Assembly (NCBI GenBank): GCA_021795465.1
Contig: JAJYPK010000004.1
Span: 1 to 59,093 of the forward strand
Reading direction: 5' to 3'
DNA length: 59,093 nucleotides
Source of the DNA: Bacillota bacterium
GTDB lineage: Bacteria; Bacillota; Sulfobacillia; Sulfobacillales; Sulfobacillaceae
The notes beneath the pieces are model-generated. The model was not told where the DNA came from. It did no database searches and saw nothing but the letters and a program-made list of their open reading frames with translations. Both the position numbers and the translations under genes were made by a program. This document shows positions 18,460 to 27,312 of this stretch, piece after piece. How positions within the stretch are numbered: position 1 is the first letter of the stretch; every line of letters begins with the position of its first letter.

Positions 18460-19608
18460 TTAGCGACTCAAGGCCGCATCGAGGTCACGCACCAGGTCGT
18501 CGACATGCTCGATGCCCACTGACAATCGCATCAGTCCCGGACGGATTCCTAGAGCCATCCGTATCGCCTCCGGTAACTCCCTGTGTGTTTCGCTGTAGGG
18601 ATGGGTAATCAGAGACTCCACACCACCGAGACTTACTGCCGGGAGAACGCACTGCAACCGTGATGAAAAGACGCCCGGATCCATGTGGGCTGGCAATTGG
18701 AAGGAGACCATGGCACCAGGTCCGGTGGCTTGTTGTTGGTGAAGCGCAATGTCCTTCTTGACGCCTAATTCCGGATAATACACGGCCGCTACGTTCGGAT
18801 GCTTGTCCAAAAATTGGGCAATCTGCCGGGCGTTGGATTCCTGTTGATTGAGACGCAAAGCCAAGGTCTTCAGACCCCGCATCACCAGCCAACTATCCAT
18901 GGGACTCAAGACACCACCGCACGCATTGGCAATGGTGGCTATATGTTCGGCAACTTGGGGTTCACGCGCGATCACCGCACCGGATAACACGTCATTATGG
19001 CCCGAAAGGTACTTGGTAGCGCTGTATATCACTAAATCGGCCCCTAGTTCGATAGGTCGTTGGCGTAAAAATGTCATGAACGTGTTATCGACGGCCATCA
19101 CCGCACCATATTCATGGGCTATCCCTGCGATAGCTCTAATATCAGAGACCTGTAGCAGAGGATTGCTAGGGCTCTCGATAAAAACTAACTGGGTATTGGG
19201 GCGCATTGCTGCCCTCAAAGCAGGCAAGTTTCGTGTATTCACATAGGTGGTGGAGATTCCAAACTTGGTGAAGGTATCCTCAAATAACCGATACGTGCCA
19301 CCGTAGACATCTTCTGTGAGCACCACATGATCGCCTTGTTTGAGACTGGCAGCTACGGCCTGGATGGCGGCCATTCCGGAACTAAAGACGCTTGACCCGG
19401 TGCCCCCTTCTAAAACGGTCAGTGCCTCTGCGAGAGCCGTGCGGGTCGGGTTGTCGGTGCGGGAATAGTCAAAAGTGCCGAGACCTTCGGGACCATGTTG
19501 ATAGGTCACAGTCGGATAAATCGGGGATGACACCGATCCATAGGTGGGATCGGCGTGGATCCCGACCTGGGTTAGCAATGTTTCTTGGTGCCACGCGTGG
19601 GTTGACAC
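18460..19608 (-). CDS. Cystathionine gamma-synthase/lyase family PLP enzyme (second copy)
   Basis: A 382-residue paralogue of the next gene, with FDYSRTDNPTRTALAEAL, FSSGMAAIQAV, VDNTFMTFLRQ and the PLP-lysine motif LVIYSATKYLSGHNDV. The start is GTG at 19608 with AAGGAG seven bases upstream. Two such enzymes in tandem often split the work into cystathionine synthesis and cleavage. Which one does which is an open question here. Confidence 0.85.
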   Translation of the reverse strand: MSTHAWHQETLLTQVGIHADPTYGSVSSPIYPTVTYQHGPEGLGTFDYSRTDNPTRTALAEALTVLEGGTGSSVFSSGMAAIQAVAASLKQGDHVVLTEDVYGGTYRLFEDTFTKFGISTTYVNTRNLPALRAAMRPNTQLVFIESPSNPLLQVSDIRAIAGIAHEYGAVMAVDNTFMTFLRQRPIELGADLVIYSATKYLSGHNDVLSGAVIAREPQVAEHIATIANACGGVLSPMDSWLVMRGLKTLALRLNQQESNARQIAQFLDKHPNVAAVYYPELGVKKDIALHQQQATGPGAMVSFQLPAHMDPGVFSSRLQCVLPAVSLGGVESLITHPYSETHRELPEAIRMALGIRPGLMRLSVGIEHVDDLVRDLDAALSR

Positions 19609-19628
19609 GTGAAAGCTCCTTTCGCCGC

Positions 19629-20012
19629 TTAGGACAAGAGAAATCGTTCCAGTCCTTCTCGGATCGCTGTACTTTCTGATGCCAGCACCAAAAGTTCTTG
19701 GCTCAGTTTCTCCACCCATTGATCCACGGGGATGGTTTCGGTCTTCAGAGCGATGTCGCGCACCACCTTGATCCGCTGCGCTTCAAGACGTCCTCGGTTT
19801 TGGAGAAGACTATATTTCATGTCACCTAGCATGACGTGAATGGCCGATACGGGTTTACTCTTAGAAAACAGGCTTCCACGTCGCTCAACAACGGTTTGGT
19901 TCGGGATCGCGCCTTCGAGTTTTTTCGCGAGGATCTCTAAAAATGCCAAGATGTCGCCGCCATCTTGGCGTAGGCTGGCAGCCAAAATATCGAAAGATAA
20001 ATCGTCAGCCAC
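19629..20012 (-). CDS. Conserved-looking hypothetical protein
   Basis: A 127-residue soluble protein starting GTG with AGGAG nine bases upstream. It is mostly alpha-helical by composition (DILAFLEILAKKLEG, WVEKLSQELLVL) and has no motif I recognise. It leads the minus-strand operon with the two trans-sulfuration enzymes (gap 20 bases), so a link to methionine or cysteine metabolism is possible. I do not name a function. Confidence 0.7.
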   Translation of the reverse strand: MADDLSFDILAASLRQDGGDILAFLEILAKKLEGAIPNQTVVERRGSLFSKSKPVSAIHVMLGDMKYSLLQNRGRLEAQRIKVVRDIALKTETIPVDQWVEKLSQELLVLASESTAIREGLERFLLS

Positions 20013-20405
20013 GTTGAGCACACTCCTAATAGCATTTGTTTGGTATTTTAGCATAACCAGGGCCACGTGGGCGCTCTCATCTAAAGAGAGTCCCGACTAA
20101 GGAGACTCTCCTTGGTCATCACTAGATCAGAGGACGAGCGACCCCCTGGTGGGCGTCAGGGCGATATCAACGTGGGTCCGCTGGTATGGTTGGTACCGGA
20201 TTCATCGCGAAGAGGGCATGGGGCGGCCCAGAGACCCGACCGCCAGCAACTTGGACTATGATGACGGTATTGGATTCCCAACCACCTCGATCCCGCTACC
20301 GGGATCACAGGAATGGAGGTAGGTGGGAAAACCATCGGTGCGAACGTTAGGGGTACCTTCCGCTTGTCGCAGTTCTAACACGATGGAGTCTTGGAAGACC
20401 TCTAG
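20013..20405. other. Leader/intergenic region with hairpin; possible coding remnant
   Basis: On the minus strand GAGAGTC...GACTCTC (20110-20104 and 20092-20086) is followed by TTT, an attenuator- or terminator-like hairpin before the trans-sulfuration operon. On the plus strand one frame (20163-20390) carries coding-like text such as GITGMEVGGKTIGANVRGTF, broken by two TGA codons, so an old gene remnant is possible. Confidence 0.35.
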
Positions 20406-20693
20406 CTAAAGATGTTTAAACAGCGGTCCCGCCACCTGTTGAATTTTATCGTAGAGGCTAGAGAGAATCGAAGCAAAGACGGCCCGTGTACCCTCGGCAT
20501 GAGTAAGGGCATGTTGTACGGTTCCCAGAGCGTTGATGATCGGATTAAGTTGCCATAGAATAACCGCTGCCAGGAGAATCATGATGAGAAATATGTTACG
20601 CATATAATGCTTTTTTGGTTTAGCCTTCCGACGAGTGTCTCCGGGTAGGGCCATGGCTTTGTGGTCGCGTGTAGCTTCTGAAGGGGTTGACAT
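20406..20693 (-). CDS. Small single-span membrane protein
   Basis: 95 residues. A polar, basic N-terminus (RRKAKPKKHYMR) is followed by one membrane helix, NIFLIMILLAAVILWQL, and an amphipathic tail. It starts at 20693 after GGGAGGTG. No family recognised. It faces the same way as the trans-sulfuration operon but is 393 bases upstream of it. Confidence 0.65.
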   Translation of the reverse strand: MSTPSEATRDHKAMALPGDTRRKAKPKKHYMRNIFLIMILLAAVILWQLNPIINALGTVQHALTHAEGTRAVFASILSSLYDKIQQVAGPLFKHL

Positions 20694-20741
20694 CGCTTCA
20701 CCTCCCAATATTTACCAGGTATGCTATCATAGCGAGACAGG

Positions 20742-20927
20742 GTGAGCAAGCCCAAACGTGTCGCGTGGGTCGACGTCGATCGTGCTACGGTTCACTGGTT
20801 GCTATCATTTGATGGGAAAGTGTCTTGGTTTATCGAGGAATTACACGGTTTAAGGATGATAATACAATCAAGGGATAGTAATGGAATTTATTTGCCAAAG
20901 TCGGGCAGGGTAACGGAAAGTAAGTGA
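20742..20927 (+). CDS. Doubtful small ORF upstream of the SAM riboswitch
   Basis: A 61-codon frame starting GTG (MSKPKRVAWVDVDRATVHW) with AGGGTGAG near the start. No recognised domain. It could be a real small protein or chance; there is no supporting context. Confidence 0.25.
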   Translation: MSKPKRVAWVDVDRATVHWLLSFDGKVSWFIEELHGLRMIIQSRDSNGIYLPKSGRVTESK

Positions 20928-20937
20928 GAAAGACCCA

Positions 20938-20966
20938 TTGACCACGGGCTCGGGTGATGATACAGT
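20938..20966 (+). promoter_or_regulatory. Promoter of the SAM-riboswitch operon
   Basis: TTGACC (20938-20943), a 17-base spacer and TACAGT (20961-20966). Transcription would begin near 20973, just ahead of the riboswitch P1 helix at 20988. Confidence 0.65.
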
Positions 20967-20987
20967 CCGATCAATTAAATACGTTTA

Positions 20988-21132
20988 CTTCTTATCAAGA
21001 GTGGTGGAGGGACTGGCCCTATGAAGCCCGGCAACCCCCGTATGGGAGGGTGCTAAATCCTGAAAGATCCGAGTTGAGGATCTTTACAGATGAGAAGAGT
21101 GCACACGCCTCTTCTCATCCGGCGTGTTTTTT
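20988..21132 (+). promoter_or_regulatory. SAM-I riboswitch (S-box) with intrinsic terminator
   Basis: The classic S-box core is readable: CTTATCAAGAG, GGTGGAGGGACTGGCCC, ATGAAGCCCGGCAACC and GGTGCTAAATCC. Helix P1 pairs 20988-20996 with GATGAGAAG (21089-21097). The antiterminator is a perfect 11-bp pairing of 21089-21099 with CTCTTCTCATC (21109-21119). The terminator is ACACGCC (21103-21109) / GGCGTGT (21121-21127) plus a six-T run. P1 and the antiterminator share a strand, so SAM binding favours the terminator. It should switch off the split metE and yitJ genes when SAM is plentiful. Confidence 0.95.
21103..21132 (+). terminator. Riboswitch-controlled terminator
   Basis: Stem ACACGCC / GGCGTGT (21103-21109 / 21121-21127) followed by TTTTTT. 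It is mutually exclusive with the antiterminator described for the SAM-I element. Confidence 0.9.
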
Positions 21133-21174
21133 CTGTGGGTACTAAATTCGGGACAGTATGAGGAGAGCGAAATT

Positions 21175-22167
21175 ATGCGGATAACTACGGTGGGTACGTT
21201 TCCTAAAATCGCCAAAGATCATGGGCCAAGCGTCCGAACGGCGACTCAACGTTTCGAACGGCGGGCCATAAATGCGACCGATTTGGACCAGGGTTTTCGA
21301 GACGTAACCCAAAGGGTACTAGGGATTGCGGCGGAAAACCGATTGGACCTAACCACCGACGGGCTTATACGATGGAATGACCTGTTTGATGGAGTGGTGC
21401 GGGACATCGACAACGTGACGTCGGCGGGGTTACTGCGATTTCTAGATAATAACTTTTACTATCGTCATCCCGTGATCCGAGGTCGATTGTCCTATCAAGG
21501 AGGCGTCTTGCGGTGGTGGCATCAACAAGCTCAGCAACTGTCGTCCGTTCCGCTCAAGGTCGTTTTGCCGGGACCTCTGACATTTTTGAAACTAGCGGAG
21601 GACGACAGTTACCACAACCGTGACCGATTATTATCGGATTTAGTGGAGGTGTTACGCCTTGAGGCCCGGTCGCTCCGCGATCTGGGTGCAGCGGAAATCC
21701 AGTGGGATGAGCCCGCTCTTGCCTATTATCCCGGGTGGGATGTTCACGAAGTTACCGATGTCCTCGCGTCCCTGCTACAAGACGCCGGGATCCCACAGGC
21801 TATCGCGTTATATTGGGGGCCAAACGTCCACTCTTGGATTGACCCGTTGAGCCAAATCGGATTCGACCGCGTCTATTGTGACGCGGTGTCGGATCCGGAG
21901 GTGGTGCCCTATTTGGAGCACACAACGGTTCAAGCCGAAGTAGGTCTTGGCTTAATCGACTCTCGACAAGTAAGCCGTGAATCGGTGGCGACCACGGCGC
22001 GACTCGTCGAACGAGTTCTGGCTGTTCACGGGGACCATAAGGTATGGTTGCACCCGAATGGGGGTCTCGAACTCCTGCCCCCAGATCGAGCCGAACAAAA
22101 GGTGCAACTGCTCGCGTCCATTCGTGACGCTATTGAAGGACGCCATGAAGGAGGTCTCACATCATGA
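21175..22167 (+). CDS. MetE-like protein without zinc ligands (first half of a split methionine synthase)
   Basis: A 330-residue TIM-barrel protein of the cobalamin-independent methionine synthase superfamily: TVGTFPKIAKDHGPS, VVLPGPLTFLKLA and EIQWDEPALAYY. At the two places where active MetE carries zinc ligands it reads IALYWGPN and WLHPNGGLELLP, with no cysteine. It therefore looks like a non-catalytic partner, similar in logic to the N-terminal half of long MetE. The start at 21175 has GAGGAG upstream. Its stop overlaps the next start as ATGA, so the two halves are coupled. Confidence 0.82.
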   Translation: MRITTVGTFPKIAKDHGPSVRTATQRFERRAINATDLDQGFRDVTQRVLGIAAENRLDLTTDGLIRWNDLFDGVVRDIDNVTSAGLLRFLDNNFYYRHPVIRGRLSYQGGVLRWWHQQAQQLSSVPLKVVLPGPLTFLKLAEDDSYHNRDRLLSDLVEVLRLEARSLRDLGAAEIQWDEPALAYYPGWDVHEVTDVLASLLQDAGIPQAIALYWGPNVHSWIDPLSQIGFDRVYCDAVSDPEVVPYLEHTTVQAEVGLGLIDSRQVSRESVATTARLVERVLAVHGDHKVWLHPNGGLELLPPDRAEQKVQLLASIRDAIEGRHEGGLTS

Positions 22168-23150
22168 CCCGGACATTGCAAACCACCAGTGTGGGGAGCT
22201 TTCCTAAGCCCCCTCATTTGATACGGGCACGCGCTCGGTTTCGACGGAACGAAATAACGGCTGAAGAATTGCGTCAGGCCGAACGACAGGCCACGTTGGA
22301 CGTAATCAGATTGCAAGAAGAGTTGGGTATAGATATCTTGGTCCATGGTGAGATGGAACGCGGCGACATGGTAGCTTATTTCGCCGAAAACTGGAACGGC
22401 TTCGCCCTTTCACTACCGGTGCGTTCCTATGGAAATCGGTATTACCATAAGCCTGTCGTCGAGGGCCCTATCTCGTTTAAAGGAGCCCCGGGCCTAACGG
22501 TACCGGCGTGGCAAACAGCTCAAGCACTCACCAATAAACCCCTCAAGGGAATGTTAACCGGCCCCTACACAATCTGCGACTGGTCTTTTAATGATTACTA
22601 CCCGGACCGGCGTAGCCTAGTATTGGAATTAGCTCACATGGTCCATGAGGAAGCCATGGCTTTGGCTCAAAGCGGTGCTACACACATTCAAATTGATGAG
22701 CCTGCTATCTCAACCCGGCCACGTGAGCTTGACCTGGCGATTGAAGCCATGGCCATTGTCACACGAGATTTGCCAGCCCACACCATCAGCCACATTTGTT
22801 ATGGTGATTTTGAAACCATTTATCCCGCACTGTTGGACTTGCCGGTGGATCAACTGGATCTCGAAGCCACTAATGGACACTTTCATTTGTTAGATGTTTT
22901 GGCATCCACTCCTTGGCCGAGCCATAAGGAACTCGCGCTCGGCGTGGTCGACGTCCATAGTCATCGGATGGAGTCTGTGGACGAGGTTAAAGCGGGTATA
23001 TTGCGGGCGTTGGAGATTATCCCCCCCCAATTGCTGTTCATCGACCCGGACTGCGGGCTAAAGACGAGAACTTGGGACGAGGCCGTGGGAAAACTTCGCG
23101 TAATGACCCAGGCAGTACAGGCGGTACGCGACGAGACAGGGCTCGACTAA
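22164..23150 (+). CDS. Cobalamin-independent methionine synthase, catalytic half
   Basis: A 328-residue core-type MetE protein that methylates homocysteine. The zinc site is complete: His210 and Cys212 in SHICYGDF, Glu234 in LDLE and Cys297 in DPDCGLKTR. Other motifs are GPISFKGAPGL, MLTGPYTICDWS, HIQIDEPA and ALGVVDVHSHRMES. With no fused N-terminal domain it must use either the upstream MetE-like protein or a different methyl donor. It sits behind the SAM-I riboswitch. The stop TAA overlaps the next ATG by one base. Confidence 0.9.
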   Translation: MTRTLQTTSVGSFPKPPHLIRARARFRRNEITAEELRQAERQATLDVIRLQEELGIDILVHGEMERGDMVAYFAENWNGFALSLPVRSYGNRYYHKPVVEGPISFKGAPGLTVPAWQTAQALTNKPLKGMLTGPYTICDWSFNDYYPDRRSLVLELAHMVHEEAMALAQSGATHIQIDEPAISTRPRELDLAIEAMAIVTRDLPAHTISHICYGDFETIYPALLDLPVDQLDLEATNGHFHLLDVLASTPWPSHKELALGVVDVHSHRMESVDEVKAGILRALEIIPPQLLFIDPDCGLKTRTWDEAVGKLRVMTQAVQAVRDETGLD

Positions 23151-25054
23151 TGGCGGGATCCGAATTCCAAACCCATCTGGAGACGCGAGGCATCCTGGTA
23201 GCGGACGGGGGCATTGGCACCTATCTGATGGCTTCGGGCATGGATAAGCGGGCTCTGCCTTTGATGCCAATTGAGGATCCTGATGCCGTATTTCAGGTCC
23301 ATCTGGAGTATCTCAAAGCAGGTGCCCAAGTTATCGAAACCCATACATTCGAAGCTAACGCCAGTAAATTGGGGGCGCTGGGGCTGGTAGAAGACGTCTA
23401 TAGTCTCAATCGACGGGCGGCGCAGTTGGCGCGCCACGCGCGCGATACCCATGGACGCCCGAGTTTTATCATGGGATCATTGGGTCCGCTTGCGGTCGGG
23501 GTCGAGGCCAGCGTGGGGCCAGGGATTACCTACGGCAATGCTTTGGAAATATACCGTGAAGCTGTCCATGGTTTAGTGGCCGGTGGCGTGGACGGGTTTA
23601 TGGTTGAGACCATGTCCGATCGTCACACGGTGCTTGCCGCGGTGACAGCGATTCGCCAAGAGTCCCTGTTGCCCATTGTCGTGACCTTTGCGTTTTCTCC
23701 GGATGGGGAGACTTTATATGGTTTGACGCCTGAGGACGCTATCACGTTCGCGGCCGAATTACCTGGAGGACCGCCGTTTTTGGTGGGGGCTAACTGTGGA
23801 AGTGGGCCCGCACCGCTGTTGGATGCCGTGCTACGTATGGCGCCCATTGCCAAGAAATATGGTATCGCCTTGGCGGCTTATCCCAATGCGGGCGAACCTT
23901 CGCGACGTGGGGGTCATATTCACTATCCTGCCAGCCCCGAATATGTTGGAACCATTGCGCCCGCGTTGCGGGCGGCGGGGGCGGTCCTTATTGGCGGTTG
24001 TTGCGGAACGAATCCAGAACACACGGTTGCGATAGCGCGATCTTTGGCGGATCCGCGGGTGTGGACTGTTCCCAACTGGGAGCCCGGGATCGCTGATCCC
24101 CACCACATCGTGGAGCCGACATCCGAGGCGATAGAGCGGGGGCTCGGTGCCTTGTTTGAGCGTCAGTTTGTTGTCAGTGTCGAATTGGATCCCCCACGCG
24201 GGATAACGGTTTCGCGTGTGTTGGATGCGGCGCGAACCGTCTATAACGTCGGCGCCGATGTCGTGAACATCGGGGATAGCCCGATGGCCCGTGTGCGTCT
24301 GAGTGCGATGGCCACCGCGCGACTTATTGAGGAACAGATACCGATACAGACGATTTTACATTTTACAACCCGAGACCGTAACCTCATGGGAATCCAGAGT
24401 GACTTATTGGGCGCCCATGCTTTAGGGGTGCGTAACGTTCTTTGCCTCACTGGGGATCCTCCAGGCCTAGGCGACTATGCTCATGCTACGGCGGTCTATG
24501 ACTTGGATTCGATTGGCTTAGTCAAGGTGCTCGAAGGGTTTAATCACGGACATGACGCCTTAGGCCAGGCCATTGGGGTGCCCACCCAATTCGATATCGG
24601 TGTGGGGATGAATCCCAACGCCAGCGATGTGGAACATGAAATCACGAGAAGCCTGGCCAAGGTGGAGGCCGGCGCGCAATTTATCATGTTACAGCCTATT
24701 TATGATCCGGCGATTCTCTATGAATTTCTGGAAAAAGCGCGTCTCCCCGCTAACATTCCCTTAGTGCTGGGAGTAATGCCTCTGGTGTCGTATCGGCAAG
24801 CTTTATATTTGCACAATGAAGTACCGGGGATTAACATTCCCACCCCTATTTTAGAGCAACTTGCCTCGCATCACGATGGTCAGGCTTTGGGATCGGAGTT
24901 AGCCATTCAACTAATCGACGACTTGTCTCATATTGTGTCTGGAGTCTATTTGGTGCCCTCGTATAATCGCGTCGCTAGTCTCGTCCCGATTATCCAACAC
25001 ATACGCCAAACACGACCTACGATTGGGTCCAATAGCGTGCCATCTGATGGATGA
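23150..25054 (+). CDS. yitJ: Bifunctional homocysteine S-methyltransferase / methylenetetrahydrofolate reductase
   Basis: 634 residues in two domains. The N-terminal half is a zinc homocysteine methyltransferase with Cys216 in GANCGSGP and Cys284/Cys285 in GGCCGTNP. The C-terminal half (from about residue 340) is an FAD-dependent MTHFR with VVSVELDPPRG, ADVVNIGDSP, NVLCLTGDPPG and AQFIMLQPIYDP. It can supply 5-methyl-THF to the MetE pair and also make methionine itself. The start at 23150 overlaps the MetE stop. The 3' end overlaps the convergent otsB by 38 bases. Confidence 0.92.
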   Translation: MAGSEFQTHLETRGILVADGGIGTYLMASGMDKRALPLMPIEDPDAVFQVHLEYLKAGAQVIETHTFEANASKLGALGLVEDVYSLNRRAAQLARHARDTHGRPSFIMGSLGPLAVGVEASVGPGITYGNALEIYREAVHGLVAGGVDGFMVETMSDRHTVLAAVTAIRQESLLPIVVTFAFSPDGETLYGLTPEDAITFAAELPGGPPFLVGANCGSGPAPLLDAVLRMAPIAKKYGIALAAYPNAGEPSRRGGHIHYPASPEYVGTIAPALRAAGAVLIGGCCGTNPEHTVAIARSLADPRVWTVPNWEPGIADPHHIVEPTSEAIERGLGALFERQFVVSVELDPPRGITVSRVLDAARTVYNVGADVVNIGDSPMARVRLSAMATARLIEEQIPIQTILHFTTRDRNLMGIQSDLLGAHALGVRNVLCLTGDPPGLGDYAHATAVYDLDSIGLVKVLEGFNHGHDALGQAIGVPTQFDIGVGMNPNASDVEHEITRSLAKVEAGAQFIMLQPIYDPAILYEFLEKARLPANIPLVLGVMPLVSYRQALYLHNEVPGINIPTPILEQLASHHDGQALGSELAIQLIDDLSHIVSGVYLVPSYNRVASLVPIIQHIRQTRPTIGSNSVPSDG

Positions 25055-25826
25055 TTTCCCGTACGGTGGCTACCGACTCGACTCGAAAGCGCGCACTTGT
25101 GGGGAAAGCGGCATCGGTGCCTACTTTGACGGTAAGTCCCGTGGGCAAAGCTAAAAACATGTCTTCATCGGTGACGTCATCACCCCAAGCTAGGCAGAGA
25201 CTGGTACCCTGAGGATCCACGGCACCTCGGATTACCCGTACCGCGTCGGCCTTAGTGGGGCCATTCGTGGCTCGGACTTCGTAGCAGAGTTGTCCTGGTT
25301 TAAGGACCCAGGTGCTGCCCCAACAATATTCTCGCAGGATCCGATTTAAGTTCACTATCGCGGCTTGTGGAGCCTGTCGGTAGTGGATGCTCATTGACGT
25401 TGCCTTGGCTTCGACCCACACCCCAGGTAAATCCTTCACACGCGTATGAAGATCCAAGGCCACCGTATTTGCCTCGTCTTCTATGGTTTCCTGACTAGGA
25501 TGCCTCCAGACAAACGATTGTGGTCCCCGTACTTCAGCCCCATGATCTCCCGCAAGCCATAGGGCTGGGTGGGATGGCAGATGTCGTGTGAGATCCCGTA
25601 GAGGTCGTCCGCTTACGATGGCCACGGTCTGGAGAGGAGCGGTGGCGAGTCGGATGAGGTCGTCAGTGAGATCGGGCAGCAGTTTCACCGCGTCGGGGTG
25701 AGGTGCCAAATCAACCAATGTCCCATCAAAATCAAAAAACCAAAGCCAGGTTTGTTGGGAGGACGGAACCGATCGATTGCCATGTCTAAGTAGCACTGTC
25801 AGCAAGTCGTGGTTATGGTGTGGCAT
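25017..25826 (-). CDS. otsB: Trehalose-6-phosphate phosphatase
   Basis: HAD-family phosphatase that releases trehalose from trehalose-6-phosphate. About 269 residues. Motif I is WFFDFDGTLVDLAPHP, followed by VAIVSGRPLRDL, AGDHGAEVRGP and motif IV AWGDDVTDEDMF. The start is uncertain: the ATG at 25826 overlaps the otsA stop by 14 bases, and another ATG pair lies at 25841-25844. No strong ribosome site is visible, so translation is probably coupled to otsA. Confidence 0.88.
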   Translation of the reverse strand: MPHHNHDLLTVLLRHGNRSVPSSQQTWLWFFDFDGTLVDLAPHPDAVKLLPDLTDDLIRLATAPLQTVAIVSGRPLRDLTRHLPSHPALWLAGDHGAEVRGPQSFVWRHPSQETIEDEANTVALDLHTRVKDLPGVWVEAKATSMSIHYRQAPQAAIVNLNRILREYCWGSTWVLKPGQLCYEVRATNGPTKADAVRVIRGAVDPQGTSLCLAWGDDVTDEDMFLALPTGLTVKVGTDAAFPTSARFRVESVATVREIIHQMARYWTQS

Positions 25827-27261
25827 AGGTGTGGGCCACATCATTTAAGTCTCGGATGATGCGCGTGATCCAGTCGTAAATAGTATGATCATGAATGTGC
25901 TCGCGCATAGACTTAATCCGACGGGCGCGGTCTTCCGGGGAAATGATGGCCGCTCGGTGTAATTGTTCGGCAACGTCGTCCGGGTCTAATGGATTGAAAT
26001 GAAAGGCTTCCTCTAGTTCTTGTGCGGCACCTGTCATCTCGCTCAATAGGAGCACACCTTGGTTGTCGATCTGCGACGATACAAATTCCTTAGCCACCAG
26101 GTTCATTCCATCGAATAGGGAACTGACTAAGGCATAATCCGCGGCACGGAACAGCCCCATCAGACGCGGTCGGTCAATGCTGCGTCGAATATGGACCATA
26201 GGAGTCCACCCTCTATCCCCGTATTTGTCGTTAATACGCGCCGATGCATCCACGAATTGATCATAGAGGCGCCGATACGCGCGGACTTCGGTCCGTGTCG
26301 GAACCACCACTTGCAAAAACGTGATTCTACGGCGGTGCTCTGGGTACTGGGCGAAGAATTTATCTATCGCTTGAAGTCGTTGCAATAGGCCTTTGGTATA
26401 GTCTGCACGATCCACCGAAACGGCGAGGCTGACGTGATGATTACGAGCTCGCTTACGGATGCCGGCCGTCCACCGTTGAATTCGGGGGGTATTAACCATG
26501 TGCTCGATGGCCGTGATATCCACGGATATCGGGTAATCGCGCACCACGACGCGGTGCGTTCCGACCTGGATCACGCCCTGGGTTCGGTCGACCGGGATCT
26601 TTAATCCTCGTTCCACCGCGGTCAAAAAGTTATCCACGTCTTGGGGGGTTTGAAATCCCAGAATGTCGGCCCCTAAAAGTCCCCGGGTGATCTCTTGATG
26701 TTGCGGACACAGCCGAAACAACGTAAATGGTGGCCAGGGAATATGCCAAAAGTGCGCGATCGCCACATCGGGCCGCAACTCTCGTAACATACGCGGGAAC
26801 AGCGCCAAATGGTAGTCATGAGAAAACACCGACCCGTTGGGCGGCGCCAGACTGGCGACGCGGCGAGCAAATTTTTGATTGACGCGGCGATAAAGATGGA
26901 AGGCCTCCCGTGAAAACTGGGTCCGTTCAATCAACATATGACTGAGCGGCCATAATCCTTGATTGGAGTAGCGGTTGTAATAACCGAGGACTTCTTCGGG
27001 CGACAGAAACACACGATGCAACGGATATTTAGGATCTATGGGAGGTACCATACGAACACCTCCTGGTGCGGTTTCGCGGTCAGCGGAACCACTTCCCCAG
27101 GCCACCCAAGCACCACCACTCCGTTGTAATAAGGGATCTAACGCAGACACCACACCGCCTGCAGACTGCAACCGTCGGATGCCTTGGGCAGCCTTTTCAT
27201 CAATGTACGGCTCACGATTTGTCACGACAATTAATGATCCTCTATGATCCTCTACGGCCAT
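25813..27261 (-). CDS. otsA: Trehalose-6-phosphate synthase
   Basis: GT20 enzyme that joins UDP-glucose and glucose-6-phosphate. The 482-residue length is normal. Motifs are VTNREPY, GGVVSALDPLL, SHDYHLALFPRML, FWHIPWPP and SVDRADYTKGLLQRLQAID, with LFDGMNLVAKEF near the end. The start at 27261 follows GAGGGGG. With otsB it makes trehalose, a compatible solute and desiccation protectant. Confidence 0.94.
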   Translation of the reverse strand: MAVEDHRGSLIVVTNREPYIDEKAAQGIRRLQSAGGVVSALDPLLQRSGGAWVAWGSGSADRETAPGGVRMVPPIDPKYPLHRVFLSPEEVLGYYNRYSNQGLWPLSHMLIERTQFSREAFHLYRRVNQKFARRVASLAPPNGSVFSHDYHLALFPRMLRELRPDVAIAHFWHIPWPPFTLFRLCPQHQEITRGLLGADILGFQTPQDVDNFLTAVERGLKIPVDRTQGVIQVGTHRVVVRDYPISVDITAIEHMVNTPRIQRWTAGIRKRARNHHVSLAVSVDRADYTKGLLQRLQAIDKFFAQYPEHRRRITFLQVVVPTRTEVRAYRRLYDQFVDASARINDKYGDRGWTPMVHIRRSIDRPRLMGLFRAADYALVSSLFDGMNLVAKEFVSSQIDNQGVLLLSEMTGAAQELEEAFHFNPLDPDDVAEQLHRAAIISPEDRARRIKSMREHIHDHTIYDWITRIIRDLNDVAHTYATP

Positions 27262-27312
27262 GATTTCCCCCTCATCTACCTATACTCCTAATGGTAACAC
27301 ATTTGGCGAATA

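Noticed and set aside
20111-20400. Possible T-box leader for the minus-strand methionine operon (TGGTACC-like text)
   Set aside because: The GGTACC occurrences are palindromic and not in the T-box context (no AGGGTGGNACCGCG, no specifier stem). Only a terminator-like hairpin near 20086-20110 can be supported.
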